Assembly: GCF_965638725.1 (NCBI RefSeq)
Contig: NC_134949.1
Coordinates: forward strand, 114,135,378 to 114,199,377
Length of the DNA: 64,000 bases
Direction of reading: 5' to 3'
Source: Aptenodytes patagonicus
Lineage: Eukaryota; Chordata; Aves; Sphenisciformes; Spheniscidae
Part shown: positions 48,936-62,128 of the stretch, piece by piece
How positions within the stretch are numbered: position 1 is the stretch's first letter
Layout: every line of letters starts with the position of its first letter
Notes under the pieces: model-generated
What the model was told of the DNA's origin: nothing
Seen by the model: only the letters and a program-made list of their open reading frames with translations
Databases searched by the model: none
Program-made: the position numbers and the translations under genes

Positions 48936-49205
48936 CTGTTTAAAGGATATCTCTCAGTCTTTTAAGTAGAATGAAAATTGGGTAGCACACCTAATTGTGA
49001 CTGAGCTTTCTGTTTCTTGCTTTTCTTCCTTTAGTGGATTAGACTCAACTTCTGCTCCTACTCCCTCAACTTCTATTCAGACACCTGGGCCAAAGAACAT
49101 GGCATTGAGTGGGTATATCACACCCCCATCCCATCGGGGTGCGGGGGGGAGGGCAAGCGAGTGGCTGTGTGGTGCTTTGTTGCTGACTGGGGTTAAACCA
49201 CTACA
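48936..49205 (+). mobile_element. Endogenous retrovirus remnant: integrase scrap fused to LTR 3' tail
   Basis: About 49075-49120 reads, in one frame, as part of a retroviral integrase core (HGIEWV motif region). It runs directly into about 80 bp (49123-49205) homologous to the 3' end of the LTR at 27340-27910 and ends TTAAACCACTACA. The rest of pol, env and most of the LTR are absent, so this is a non-coding deletion product. The stretch 48936-49070 is not assigned. Confidence 0.65.
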
Positions 49206-50131
49206 ATAGTCCACCGAAGTGAAGTAGGAGCAATTTGGGCTGTACATGTTTAAATCACTCAGCCATTGCTATGTATTGGAGCCCTTGGTACCAAGTAGGG
49301 GAGACCCATTTTGGCCTCTACAATACTGTTTTTCTCAAGTCACCATTGAAGGAAGTAGAGAAAAAAGGAGTAGGGCTGCTGAGGATACCGTATCAGCAAC
49401 CTTCAGTCCTAATGGTACGCCAGTAGGGTTACCATGTGAGTTGGGAACTTCTAGCTTTTAAGGCTCTATTATGGGTATATTATATGAGCTGCTCATGAAT
49501 GTACTCTGTCACAGCTTGTACACAACTCAGCTTTTTGTAAGGAAGGGGACCACTGTGAGCAGATACTCATCCTGATTTGATTTCATTTATGGTTAGCATA
49601 CTGTAAGATCAAACCCTTGTCTTTTCCTAAGGTTTACTTCTAATAGCTTAAACATTAGCACAAGCGTAGTTCATCTCACTTTGTCACAGCACAGTGATGG
49701 ACATCTCATGATGCACTCACAGTAAAATGTCTTTCTTCATTATATGAAGAGAGTTACTGCACGCTAGTTCTTTAAAAAAAAAAAAAAGCTGAAGTGTTTT
49801 CACCACAGGTTTATGAAAACAAACTAATTGAGTCAGAGGAACCAACATTCAAGGATTAACTGTATCTTCTAACATTGGATATGTCAAGCATGCTCTGTTA
49901 CTTTATAACTACCGAGCAGTAGATCCTCAGGAAAAAAATACACTTACGACTTTAGATTGTTTAGAACTTTAAGGAAAATCATTTTAAAATACCTAAACAA
50001 CTTTTTTGTCGATCTTCAAATAAGACAAAGAATATATCTTTCCATAGTATCTAGAACTTTTAAAATATTATTTAAAAATTTAGGCAGCACAGGCATGTTA
50101 TAAATATTATATACCTATGTTCATCTTGCAG
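49206..50131. other. Intronic sequence where an ABCC13 exon is expected
   Basis: The family needs about 48 residues between remnant exons f and g (helix ending in the FNxLRxPL and ASVS-preceding region). No such exon is recognisable here or in 45658-46150. Contains a poly-A tract at about 49775. Confidence 0.4.
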
Positions 50132-50216
50132 ACCAAAGTTTCTCTGAGCTGTTTAGAGGATTTTCTGTGTGCTGAGGATCTTAACCCTGAGGATGTCAAT
50201 ACAAACTACAGTGGAA
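50132..50216 (+). pseudogene. ABCC13: ABCC13 remnant exon g: linker before NBD1
   Basis: TKVSLSCLEDFLCAEDLNPE then DVNTNYSG, aligning with the xVSxxRLExFL motif; Cys replaces the usual Arg. Acceptor TCTTGCAG, donor GTAAGC, phase 0 in and 1 out. Confidence 0.85.
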
Positions 50217-50329
50217 GTAAGCAGTAGTTATTAATTAATTGGTCATGAGTTTATATGGATGATCATTAAGAAACTCAACTGAGGGGACGGATTAGCAACT
50301 CTTTGCTCTTTTTTTCTTTACTGCAACAG

Positions 50330-50395
50330 ATGATGCTGTTGGGTTTATTGGTGCTTCTTTCTGCTGGGAATAAATGGCCTGCCAGTCTTAAAAAA
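50330..50395 (+). pseudogene. ABCC13: ABCC13 remnant exon h: NBD1 start, stop plus frameshift
   Basis: DAVGFIGASFCWE matches the first strand of NBD1 with its A-loop aromatic (xASFxWE). Then TAA at 50371-50373 in frame. From 50374 the homologous frame continues one base out of register (NGLPVLK) to the GTAAGG donor. So there is both an in-frame stop and a net loss of one base, or gain of two. Confidence 0.85.
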
Positions 50396-50650
50396 GTAAG
50401 GTATTTCTTACTTATCTTTATGAGCTCCTTTGGCAGAATGTGATGCCTATAGAGATTTTGTTCAGGTTTAATATATTCTGATTCAGACTAGTTCATGATG
50501 TTACATACCAAAAAGAACATCAATTATTGTTTCCAGAGTATCCCATGTGATCAGTGTGCTCTGGAAAGTCAAATCTGACCTGGTCTCCCTGATGCTCCAA
50601 GAGGAACCACATAAAAGTGCATGTTCCCCAACATAGCACTGTATAACTGC

Positions 50651-50683
50651 TCTTCATTCCTTCTTCATTCCTTCTTCATTCCT
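50651..50683. repeat. Three tandem copies of TCTTCATTCCT
   Basis: Perfect 11-bp tandem repeat, three units, intronic. Confidence 0.9.
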
Positions 50684-51912
50684 TCTTTCCTAACACCTCT
50701 TCCCTCAGTTTGCACAAGGGAGATTTAACTGCAATACCAATTTTTCCTGAATTGCATTTTGGGGACCATTAACTGGCAAGATGCCCTTTTGTCAGTGTAG
50801 CATTTTATATTGCCTACAAGTAAGCTAAGGTCATTTATGCAGCCTTGCATTGAATGCTGATCTTAAAATTGGACTGTGGCTTTCTTTGGAAAGAGCAAAC
50901 AAACAAAAAGTTTGCTTTTCTCACAGTGGACTCTCTTGCCTGAAAACACCCCTCTTTTTGTTTGTCATTTCTTAGGTGTAAATTCAGCTATGCTTGAACT
51001 GCTACGCAATGAACATATTGGAGGGTTAGTAAGGAAATGGAGTAACCAAGCTCTGGAGTGGAATGACAAACCAATTTGATAAGCTCTATACAGCTGTTAA
51101 ATTTAACTGAAAAGGTTACAACCCACCCAGTCCAACCCTCTCACCACACTGTCTACCCTATTCCTCTCAGGGCTGCAGGGATCACTTCCCATAACATGGC
51201 ATTGAGCGTCCACATCTCCGCCACTGTATAACCTGCAATATAGTATCCAGGTATGAGCTGCCTTCAGCATCATATACAGACTTCATTAAAGTCTGGTATA
51301 GTCTCTGGGTACAGCATTTCTCTACCTCGTTTGTGCTCCAAGCTCCAGTCTGAAGGGACGATGCTTATCTTAGCATAGGGCCTTCAAATCAGAACACACT
51401 TAGATCCAGATAGCATAGAGTACAGATACAGCAAGTGGCTCTCCTTGTATGCTAAAGTTTATGAGTACATATGTACTTATTTTGACAGCAAAATATGCAG
51501 ATGATGAAGGGCAGCTTTTATTTACCCAAACAGCTATTTTTTTCCTTAAGAGGGATCACACGTTGGCTACAGTAGATGCTACATGAGAAGTCTAGGAGTT
51601 GCTTGTCGGAATAAGATGATAGAACGTGAACCACAGGCTTGAGAAGAATACAAGACCACTGGTTGACTATTGGTTAGACTGTTTCCCGTTTGATTTTATT
51701 GTGACCAGATGAAAGCACAACCTCTTAACTTGCAGACAAATAAATTTATACTTAAAGTCATTATTGCAAGTTTCTGAACAGTACATAGTCAAAAGATGTG
51801 CAAACATACATAAGTACTAATTTTTCATTATTCTGAGGGTTAAATAGAGTATTTCTTTCTTACAGTGACCGCAACCCATATGCGATGGAGTATTTATGAA
51901 GAGGATAACTAA

Positions 51913-52203
<291 letters not shown>

Positions 52204-53469
52204 TAAATCTTCAAAGAAAAGTAACACAGTGACACTTTGTTAACAGTGTAACAATTTTTCTTTGTTTTCAACCTAAGTGATTACAAAGCTATTTTCATTT
52301 TTTTATAATCTGTATAATTCAGTGCAAAAATCACGCGTGTTTAAGTCATATATTGAGCCTAAACATCTAATGGTTGCTGTTTTTGAACAGCTGTACAAAC
52401 ATGACCCACTCGGAGCAATTACAAACTGTTGTAGAAGATGATCATCTTTCTTGCAATGGCTTATGTGTAGAGAAGATACAGGATATGGAAATAGAGGGAA
52501 AAGTTGAACTTTAGGCAGAGATGGAATTAAGGTGCTGGCTCTCCTAGTGATAGGAAACCCTGTAGCTTAACTTGTCTTGTAGTTACATAGAGCAATGAAA
52601 GTCCCCACCACAGAATAGAGTTTAGGGAAGTTTTTTATAGGTTATAGATATGGAGGAAGTTAATCTCTGATGACAGACTACAGTGCTTGAGCCAATAAAT
52701 ATCAATGGATAAGCATGATATCAGTTAATCTGGTTGCAAGTGGATATGGCAATGTTAAAAAAGTGTCTCAGCCTTGAAAATAAGTGTTGAACAAGAATCC
52801 ACTCCTGTGGAAATCTAGTACAGTATCCTGTCACTGTTGGGGGATGAAGAATATGAAGTTGAGGTGTTCTGAATCTGAGAGTAGTAATTAATGGGAAAAA
52901 GATCAGCTGTGTAGAATCTAATAAGGATATTATATAGCCAACCAGTGTATCTATAGTACCAATTTGTTGTAAAATTAATAGGTTTTCACAGGGCATGTAG
53001 CTTAATGTAAGAAAAGATCTAGGAGCATTTCCAGTTATCATTCCTAACCTGTAACCTTAATTTCTAATGGCTGACAGTCATTGTTATGTGAAAATACAAA
53101 CCATCAAACTGAATTTTGATATATACCTAATACAGACCCATTTTGCTGCATATAAATCTTACAACGGATGCCTGTTTGTCACTGAGATCTTTCCCTGAAA
53201 GACTTTGCTCAATGTATGTCCCAACTCTGTCAGTTTTATTCAAAGTATGTGCTCTTATAATAATTATAGACAAGCTGTTATACAGGAATATTCAACAGAT
53301 TGTTTTTATTACCTGACTTAGTCAAAATTGTAACAGTTTAATAACACTCAAGTTTTGGAAGTAATTACTGGTTACTTTGAGGTAAAGCTGGAATTTCAAA
53401 TGCATTTTTAAATGCTATTTTTTATGTTCAGAAAGCCCAAGTAAAAAAATTGTTTCCAATTCTTTTTAG

Positions 53470-53655
<186 letters not shown>

Positions 53656-54175
53656 TGAGGTGTCAGAAATGATGCAATAAGTAACTTAAGTTATGGCTTT
53701 TATGTTTTTGTATATTATCTATTTGATAATTTATACTGATAACTAATCAGTGCTCAGCCAAGTACATCTAGCCCATCTCCTTACTTAGCTTACTTACTTT
53801 GAACTTAACTTCTGTTCACACTCTGAACTCTTATTAATTTTTAAAATGGCTCTTTTCTATACAGAAGTTTGAGACAGCCCTGTCCTGTTCTCCGAGGGTT
53901 TCCTCTATACTGTAAAAATGCCTGTATGACTGTAAATAATAGTTATGTTTTAATTTTCCGAAGTACCTTGCATTTGCCCATTTTGGAGTAGGAATTTAAT
54001 CAACAGAGCCCAAACTTTGCTCTAATTACTTGAAAATCCAGATTTCTGTTTTCATATCTGCTATAAAATTTACTTTCATTACCTGAAAAAAATAACGACG
54101 AGACTGAGTGTGATACACTCGTCTTCTTTAGTATTTCATATTTAAATGTTGATTGTTTTGGCTTTCTTTTCTTAG

Positions 54176-55780
<1,605 letters not shown>

Positions 55781-55850
55781 TGAGTTCTTCAAAAGAAGAG
55801 GACCAACTGGGCAGGAGTCTGCGACAAAGAGAACTGCTGAAACATAAAGA
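55781..55850 (+). pseudogene. ABCC13: ABCC13 remnant exon l: linker between NBD1 and TMD2
   Basis: SSSKEEDQLGRSLRQRELLK then HK resembles the acidic/basic linker SLKEDEELVKGQKLIKKE of MRP2. GT-AG present. Its phase 2 end does not match the phase 0 start of exon m. Low-complexity sequence makes this call weaker than the others. Confidence 0.5.
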
Positions 55851-58056
55851 GTAAGTATTAAAAAAAAAAAAAAATTAGCCATTTCTTAACTGATGCAATG
55901 CTAGAACAACCTGAAGTGCTGAAGGCTGTGCCACTATCCTTCACTGTGTAAATATGGGTTAAGCCTGAATGCCCATTAGCAGTTGGCTGGAGAGCATGTA
56001 TCTGGAGATCATCTTCTGGTTTTGCTTTATACAAAAGAAATCCAGTTAATGTGCTGCATGAGTTCAAGAGGTCCAGTTCATGGGCTGCTTCACTGTGTGA
56101 GCCAAAGTACATTAAGCAGGAATGAATGGGACTTTCAGAAAACCAACTGAAGTCGCTGATGTGGATGCACCCACAATTCCCTGGCAGCAATTTGACTTCT
56201 TGGTGTATTAACAAGTTGTTTATGCTCTTCGTTTTTCCCCTGTAACATTGATTTTTCTTTTTCCACCTTTAAGAAAACTTCTGGGCTTTCAAGTAGTTGA
56301 ATGACCTCCTAGATCAATTTGTAAAGCACTGCAGTGGTATATTTGCAGTGGTAGAAGATAGTGCAAAGATGAAGTAGAAGAGACTCAACCTAGCAAGTTC
56401 AGACAATGCAGGACACTTAAGATTAACCACCCTGGTCCAGAAGTAGTAGAATTGGATGTGTCAAATAGTAAGCCCTAATCCTGAGCCCAGACAAGGGCTG
56501 AGACCCAAGTTGCACCACACTTACATGCCTCAGAAAAGGGCAGTCTTACATCTCTAGCTGACGCCTATGCAGGGCAAGCTCAGTTTTATCTACACATAAT
56601 TATACAAGAAATGAAAAGACCATACCTAGCGTTGTCTTCTGACCATAACGTTATTCTAACAACAAAAATAGTACGGCTGAGGACAGTTCATGTCTCCATA
56701 GGAGAAATTTACAAGATTTTATAGTATCCATTTTTGCTTAGGAATAAATGGATATATTCTTTGTATGATGATTCACAAGAAGATTTGAAAGTGTTTCTTG
56801 TTTGCAGTTCTTCCTTTGATCAATGGAAAATACTAACAATAAAGAAAAAGTTGCCACTGGTGGTGTAATTATCACTAATAGAAAAGGCTTTGACATTTGT
56901 TTTTATAAGAATGTATTATTTTGAAGTTGCAGTTTTCTGTTTCTTGCTAAGGTTGCCTGACTTCTCATTACTGAATTTAAAATAAATCTTACAGGTTTTT
57001 ACCAAATTTTAAGTATGTAGTCCGAGATTTTCTATTTTGATGATCTGCTACTGACTGTATTTTCATATGACATCTAGGTCCAGTCTGTTTTGCATATTTC
57101 AGAAAGAAAAAGATTAAAAAAGCTTTTACCTCTGTTAGAAAAACATTGTCTGTCTTACCCTTAGGAAGTTTAAATACCTGTGTGCTGGAGCAGAGACTAG
57201 AAATTTTGCACGGTAATACTGCTGCAGTATTGTTTTATGTTAGAAGCACACTTTCTGCAGACTCCATTAAAAAAATATGCCAGTTGCTAGGGAGAGGGAA
57301 AAGAACAAGTGAAACAGAGTGTGGAGAAGGTCAAAACTTCTTGGGAAGCTATAGTTGAATTAAAATAAGAATGGGGGGCGGAGAGGGGAAGGTATGAGTT
57401 TCTAGCAGGACGGTAGAAATAGGCGCTTGAAAAAAATGAGTTTGCAGAAAAGACAGAAGAGTTTGTGCCAATTAGAGCTCATTTCACTCCAGACCCTGTA
57501 ATGAAATCCAAGAATCTGTCATTATTCTGCTCCTACCAGTTCCACCTTTCAAGTGGCCTAGCTGAGTTTGGCCCCATTAGTCCTCATCTACACCAAGGAT
57601 GAGAACTTCCTCCTGCTGACACTAATTTCCTTGGCTCCAGTAGCCCAGAGTGGCAGTTCTAAAGTTTCTAGTTCCATTGATGAGAAGAGTAAGATTTGTT
57701 TCACACAAACTGCCCAGGAATTGCACTCGTTTGGTTGGTGGTTTGTTTTGGTTTTGTTTGTTTGTTTTGTATAATCCACATATGTAAGATTTTTTTAAGT
57801 CTGACACTGGAAAGTGTCACAAGCAAGGTTGCTTATGATATGTACCGTTAAAGAGCAGAGTGTAGTGGGAGAGGAAGCCTTTTTACAGTATGATTTTATA
57901 TACCTAAGTTATCAGATTTAATTAAGAAATTCTTTGGATTTATTCTGAATTTAATGTATCCAATTCCCATTACATAATGTGTATTTGCCTTCAACAATGA
58001 TAATTATTTTAACAGTAACTCCTTTTTTAATATATTCTCTTTTTTGGTATATTTAG

Positions 58057-58276
58057 ATGAAAATGTCAGGTTTTTTGAAATACCTCCAAGCCTTCGACTG
58101 GCAATGGATGTGGCTAACCATAGCTGCTTATTTCAGACAAAATGCACTAGCCATTGGACAAAATCTATGGCTTAGCACCTGGACTGCAGAGACAGCAAAA
58201 GTTAGTGATTTCACAGAATGGAAACAATCACAAAACTATAAACTTCATATCTATGGGCTTCTGGGATTCAAACAAG
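58057..58276 (+). pseudogene. ABCC13: ABCC13 remnant exon m: first part of TMD2, GC donor
   Basis: MKMSGFLKYLQAFDWQWMWL, then LAIGQNLWLSTWT and KLHIYGLLGFKQ, matching VKFSxYLxYLQAxG, NLWLSxWT and VYGALGLAQG of MRP2. Open. The 3' junction is CAAG|GCAAGG, a GC instead of GT donor; phase 1 agrees with exon n. Confidence 0.9.
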
Positions 58277-58763
58277 GCAAGGACAAGCATTTATGACTGT
58301 TTTCTCACCATTTGCCAAGTCTGATCTGCCTGAATGTGTATTAGTAAAGAAATAATGCCGGTTGTTTCATAAACAGAATTGTGTGCAATATAGTGTAACA
58401 GTTTAACCTGGGGAGAGAAGAGATATACAGACATGTAGGAAATGCTGTTTAATTTTATTGTACTTCTGTGAGTTCTTGGAACATCCAAGTGTAACCTAGT
58501 GAAGTTATGTTGGCATCTCAGTGAGGAAGGAAATCAGTGTTGATATGTAGTGACATGCTAGGATGAGAGACAATTGCAGGAAAAACATACTTATGAAGTA
58601 GTAAGATGTATCAACAAAATGCAAATAAGTACATTAATAAAACTAAGACATGAAGTGCAACTGTTGGATTGCTCACTGTGGTAGAAAAGCGTGACAGAAA
58701 CAAGGTCCATCTCCTTTCCCTCCCCAACCATTCATACTGTCTTTTAATTTATCCATTCACAAG

Positions 58764-58922
58764 GTCTTCTCGTTTGCTGTGGTGCTTATGTGCTCACCAG
58801 GGGATCCCTGTCTGCTTCTCAGGCATTGCATCATCAGCTGTTAGACAATGTATGTATTGCACCTTCCTCTTCAGCATTTTGAAACTAATCCAGTTGGTCA
58901 GATCATCAATAGATGCACAAAG
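58764..58922 (+). pseudogene. ABCC13: ABCC13 remnant exon n: TMD2, 4-bp duplication frameshift
   Basis: Frame 1 gives GLLVCCGAYVLT, ALHHQLLDNV. Frame 2, after the duplicated GTAT (58850-58857), gives LHLPLQHFETNPVGQIINRC then TK, matching [20 protein letters not shown]. Without the extra 4 bp the exon would have the length and phase that exon o needs. Confidence 0.92.
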
Positions 58923-59470
58923 GTAAGGGGAAAACTATGCGTATTTTCCATTTTGTGAAAATGAAGCTTGAGTGACTACAGATTTAATTCCATTTAGTAT
59001 TGTTGAAAAACTAAAGATATCAAATTAAGTGAATGCAATATCTAGCAATAGAAAGCCGTTTCAGTGCATTGAAACTTAAAGAACTGTCTCAAGCTATTTT
59101 CTTACAAAATCATCAAAATACGTTATCAGTAGAAGTTGTGTAGAACATATCCAAGATCATTAGGAGGCCATTCCTCAAAGACCATTCCTGCAGTGCAACA
59201 AGTTTACCAGACCTAAACCTGATCTGTTTTTAAAAAAAACTGTATTTTTCTTCGATAGTATATTGCATATCAGAATCAAATGTTATTGCCAAAACCAATT
59301 AATACATTAAATTCACATTCTCAGAGGTATATAGACTTAAAGTGAATGTTACTTTCTATTTTTGTAGTGTTTTGGCTTTAACTGGAACCTCTAATACACA
59401 AACAAGTGTTATTTACGATGACTTTAATACTTCCCACTCTCCTCATAACTAGAATGTTGCAATGCATTAC

Positions 59471-60161
59471 TGTCACGGATGGAGTGAGACTGCACTTCAC
59501 TCATAAGAGAGAAGCAAAAATATACTTTATTGATATAAAACAGTGAGTTAACAAAGTTCAATGGTAAATGCGACAGCGGTTTAACAAGATTCGATGGCAA
59601 GGTACACTTGATTATTTACTGCATAGAGGACAGGGTCGGACAAAACTGTCAGGGAGACCCTCCTGTTGAGTCATGAGGTTCAGAAACGACCCCCTTGCTT
59701 TCTAAACTCCTTCTCAGAGAGGAGTCTAGGCGCGGCTGGATCCAGTCCTAGTCCCAGACTCAGTCAAGGGTTTATGTCTAAAGGATTACATATGCGCAAT
59801 CCTTTATATCACTTAGCGAAGATTTCAAAGTTTAGCATGCTATTAGTCACTTACTGAGGATCTGTTGCAGCAAGGAATCTCTCAACCTTGAGAGGCATCC
59901 CTACTCAAGGGGAAATCCTGGCAGGATTTGTGCAGGAGATCTCGATGGGCCCTGGGCTGTCAACTATTTATGGAGTAAGATGATTGACTTTTACATTCAG
60001 ATTTGCATACCAGCAAGACGTCTGGGTCACTGCTCCAGACAGCCCTCGGCTACTGTGTTGCCATCTGTCTCCCCAAAGTCCAACTTAAGCTAGATGCAGC
60101 CATCATGACCCCCACTGGTGGTTGTGTCTTATGGGGGGAGAGGGGGGTGCACACGGCCACA
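59471..60161 (-). mobile_element. Probable solo LTR, reverse orientation, in an ABCC13 intron
   Basis: About 691 bp. On the minus strand it starts TGTGGCCGTGTGC and ends TCCGTGACA (TG...CA). It has a TATAAAGG at about 59801-59808 and an AATAAA near the 3' end at about 59525-59530, in the right order for an LTR. Flanks ATTAC (59466-59470) and ATTGC (60162-60166) look like a 5-bp target duplication with one mismatch. No coding sequence. The family is not identified. Confidence 0.62.
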
Positions 60162-60728
60162 ATTGCTGATTACTTCAAATACGGTGACTGTTGATTGCTG
60201 TGTTCTCTAGAAGAGACCCAAGACTGGTTGTCTAATACACTAAAAGATCTGTTGATTTAGGTTTCACTCAAGCCCCTAGTCTTTGGTAGCAATATATTAT
60301 AAACTGGGTTTGAAAAAGCTTTACCGTGTACAGTAAGAGATTAGTAATATTTCAGTACACTTCTAGAATTAATAACAGGAGTATACAAGAGTTAGGATTT
60401 GAATTCCTGGCCTCCTTTTCAGTCTGATACGCTTTACGTAAGCTAAATAGTATTGAGTAGCAAAATAGCAAGAGCTGTCTGGTTTTGACTTCACACACTC
60501 TGAGCCTGTTCTCTGACATACCATGAGTAGTCTAACAGCTATTATGTCTGTTTCACTGTTAGACAAATAATAATGATATATGAATACATTTCATTAGGAT
60601 ATAATCAGGGGATCCTACTAATTTTTATTGAAGATATTTTAGTTTGATTCAATTTTTAAAGGATGCTTTCTTGAAGTTTTTAGTGAAATTTACTCAAAAA
60701 ATCTTGATTCTTCTGTGCATTGTTACAG

Positions 60729-60884
60729 GACTTATTTATAGTGGACTTACGTTTCTATTATTACTGATGAACTTGGCTAAATTGTACACTAGATGTTACT
60801 GGAACCATTCTAGTTATCACATCTGCCTCACCACTATTTGTAGTGGTAGTTATTCCCCTGCGATACTTTTGTTTTACTATCCAA
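60729..60884 (+). pseudogene. ABCC13: ABCC13 remnant exon o: TMD2, two consecutive stops
   Basis: DLFIVDLRFYYY, then TGA TGA at 60765-60770, then TWLNCTLDVTGTILVITSAS and VVVIPLRYFCFTIQ. It lines up without gaps with DxxTVDxxxxxxLRSWxxCxLGxxxTLVxI of MRP2; the stops replace the Leu-Arg pair. Phase 0/0, GT-AG intact. Confidence 0.9.
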
Positions 60885-60921
60885 GTAAGTTCATTAAGCT
60901 TTTATAAGGATTTCTAGATGT

Positions 60922-60974
60922 ATGTGGATGAAATGTCCAAAACAATCGATGTGGATGAAATGTCCAAAACAATC
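60922..60974. repeat. 27-bp tandem duplication
   Basis: Two head-to-tail copies of a unit starting ATGTGGATGAAATGTCC, at 60922-60948 and 60949-60974, just after remnant exon o. Confidence 0.92.
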
Positions 60975-61020
60975 AAGGATACAGGCTTAAATTATTCCTT
61001 ATTGTGAGAGAAAAAAAAAT

Positions 61021-61050
61021 TTATATATATATATATATGTACACACACAG
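61021..61050. repeat. (TA)n/(CA)n microsatellite
   Basis: A run of TA units followed by GTACACACACA. Confidence 0.9.
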
Positions 61051-61928
61051 ATCACATCTGAAATTGCTTTCAGAAAAAAATCTTCAGGCTTCTTAAAAGG
61101 AAATTAGAACACTTCTTGAACATATCCTGTAATGCTTGGGAACTTTTAACGACTTAGGTTTTTCTCTTTATATTTTCCTTTTTCTTAGGAAGATATAATA
61201 TGATATAGAAGCCACCAAGAAATTTGATGAAGTTACCTGAAAAAATGGGGTGTCTATTACAGTGAAAGTTAAAAGTTGAAGGGTAACCCTGAAACAGCAG
61301 ATGTAAATTAGAATGATGCCTAAATTACCTGTGAAATTTTTTGTCTAGAGTGTCAGTTATGCTACTGAGAAACCAAAAAGTAATGTTTCAGAAAGACTAA
61401 TGGCTGCATTCTTGTTTCTTGATGCTCAAAGTATGGTCTGTGATTAAAGACCTTAAAAGATTCTTAAAATAAGAATGGAGAGAAAGGAAAAGAATGCCTG
61501 GATTCAGTCTCTGCTAAGGAATTTAAATACAGACATCATTACATTGAAGAAATAAAGTCTGACGTTCATCTGAGAAAGCAGCAGGACATTCTAATTTGAA
61601 AGTTTACGTAGAAGTTTTGGTAGAAAGTGTTTAGGTTGTTACACACCTCTTGTGTTATAGCACATTTTCTATAGAATTTGGAAATAATGTTCTCTTATTT
61701 TAACCTTGCCAGTAATTTATATATTGCAGTTATGTCAGCATTATAATGTTGGTGTGTCCCAAAAGACAGATATTTTTTTTTCTATACTGTTTGTGAATAG
61801 CTTTTTTTCTGTGTAGACACTTCCAACTTTTTCATTTCAAAAATTACAGGAATTACTTAACAGATTACACAATGTAAAAGAAACTGTAGCAACTTAAAAT
61901 GTCTGTTTTGTCTGTATTGTTTTATTAG

Positions 61929-62128
61929 CGATACTACATAGCAAGTTCACGACAAATTTGATGGCTAGCAGGAGCACTGCATTCTCCTGTGATCTCCCAC
62001 TTCAGTGAGACGCTTGTAGGGCGATCAACAGTTTGAGCATTTGGCCACCAAGAGAGATTCATTAGAAATAATAATGATGATGTGTATGAGAACTTAGTTT
62101 ACTTCTACAACAACGTCATCTCAAACAG
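61929..62128 (+). pseudogene. ABCC13: ABCC13 remnant exon p: TMD2 coupling loop, two stops
   Basis: RYYIASSRQI, TGA at 61959-61961, then LHSPVISHFSETLVGRSTV, TGA at 62034-62036, then AFGHQERFIRNNND and NNVISNR. It aligns with [20 protein letters not shown] and VIRAFEHQQRFL. Both stops replace conserved Arg and are explained by CGA to TGA changes. Phase 0 in, 2 out. Confidence 0.94.

Noticed and set aside
46523-48969. CR1 open frames considered as a host gene
   Set aside because: Endonuclease and RT motifs, several frameshifts and CR1-specific 5' sequence mark it as a retrotransposon copy.
51112-51310. Possible CR1-like fragment (CCCAGTCCAACCC)
   Set aside because: Only a short partial match, no diagnostic 3' terminus, remainder unlike CR1.
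60644-60907. 87-codon open frame starting at 60644
   Set aside because: It reads exon o in the wrong frame; the family-matching frame starts at 60729 after TTACAG.
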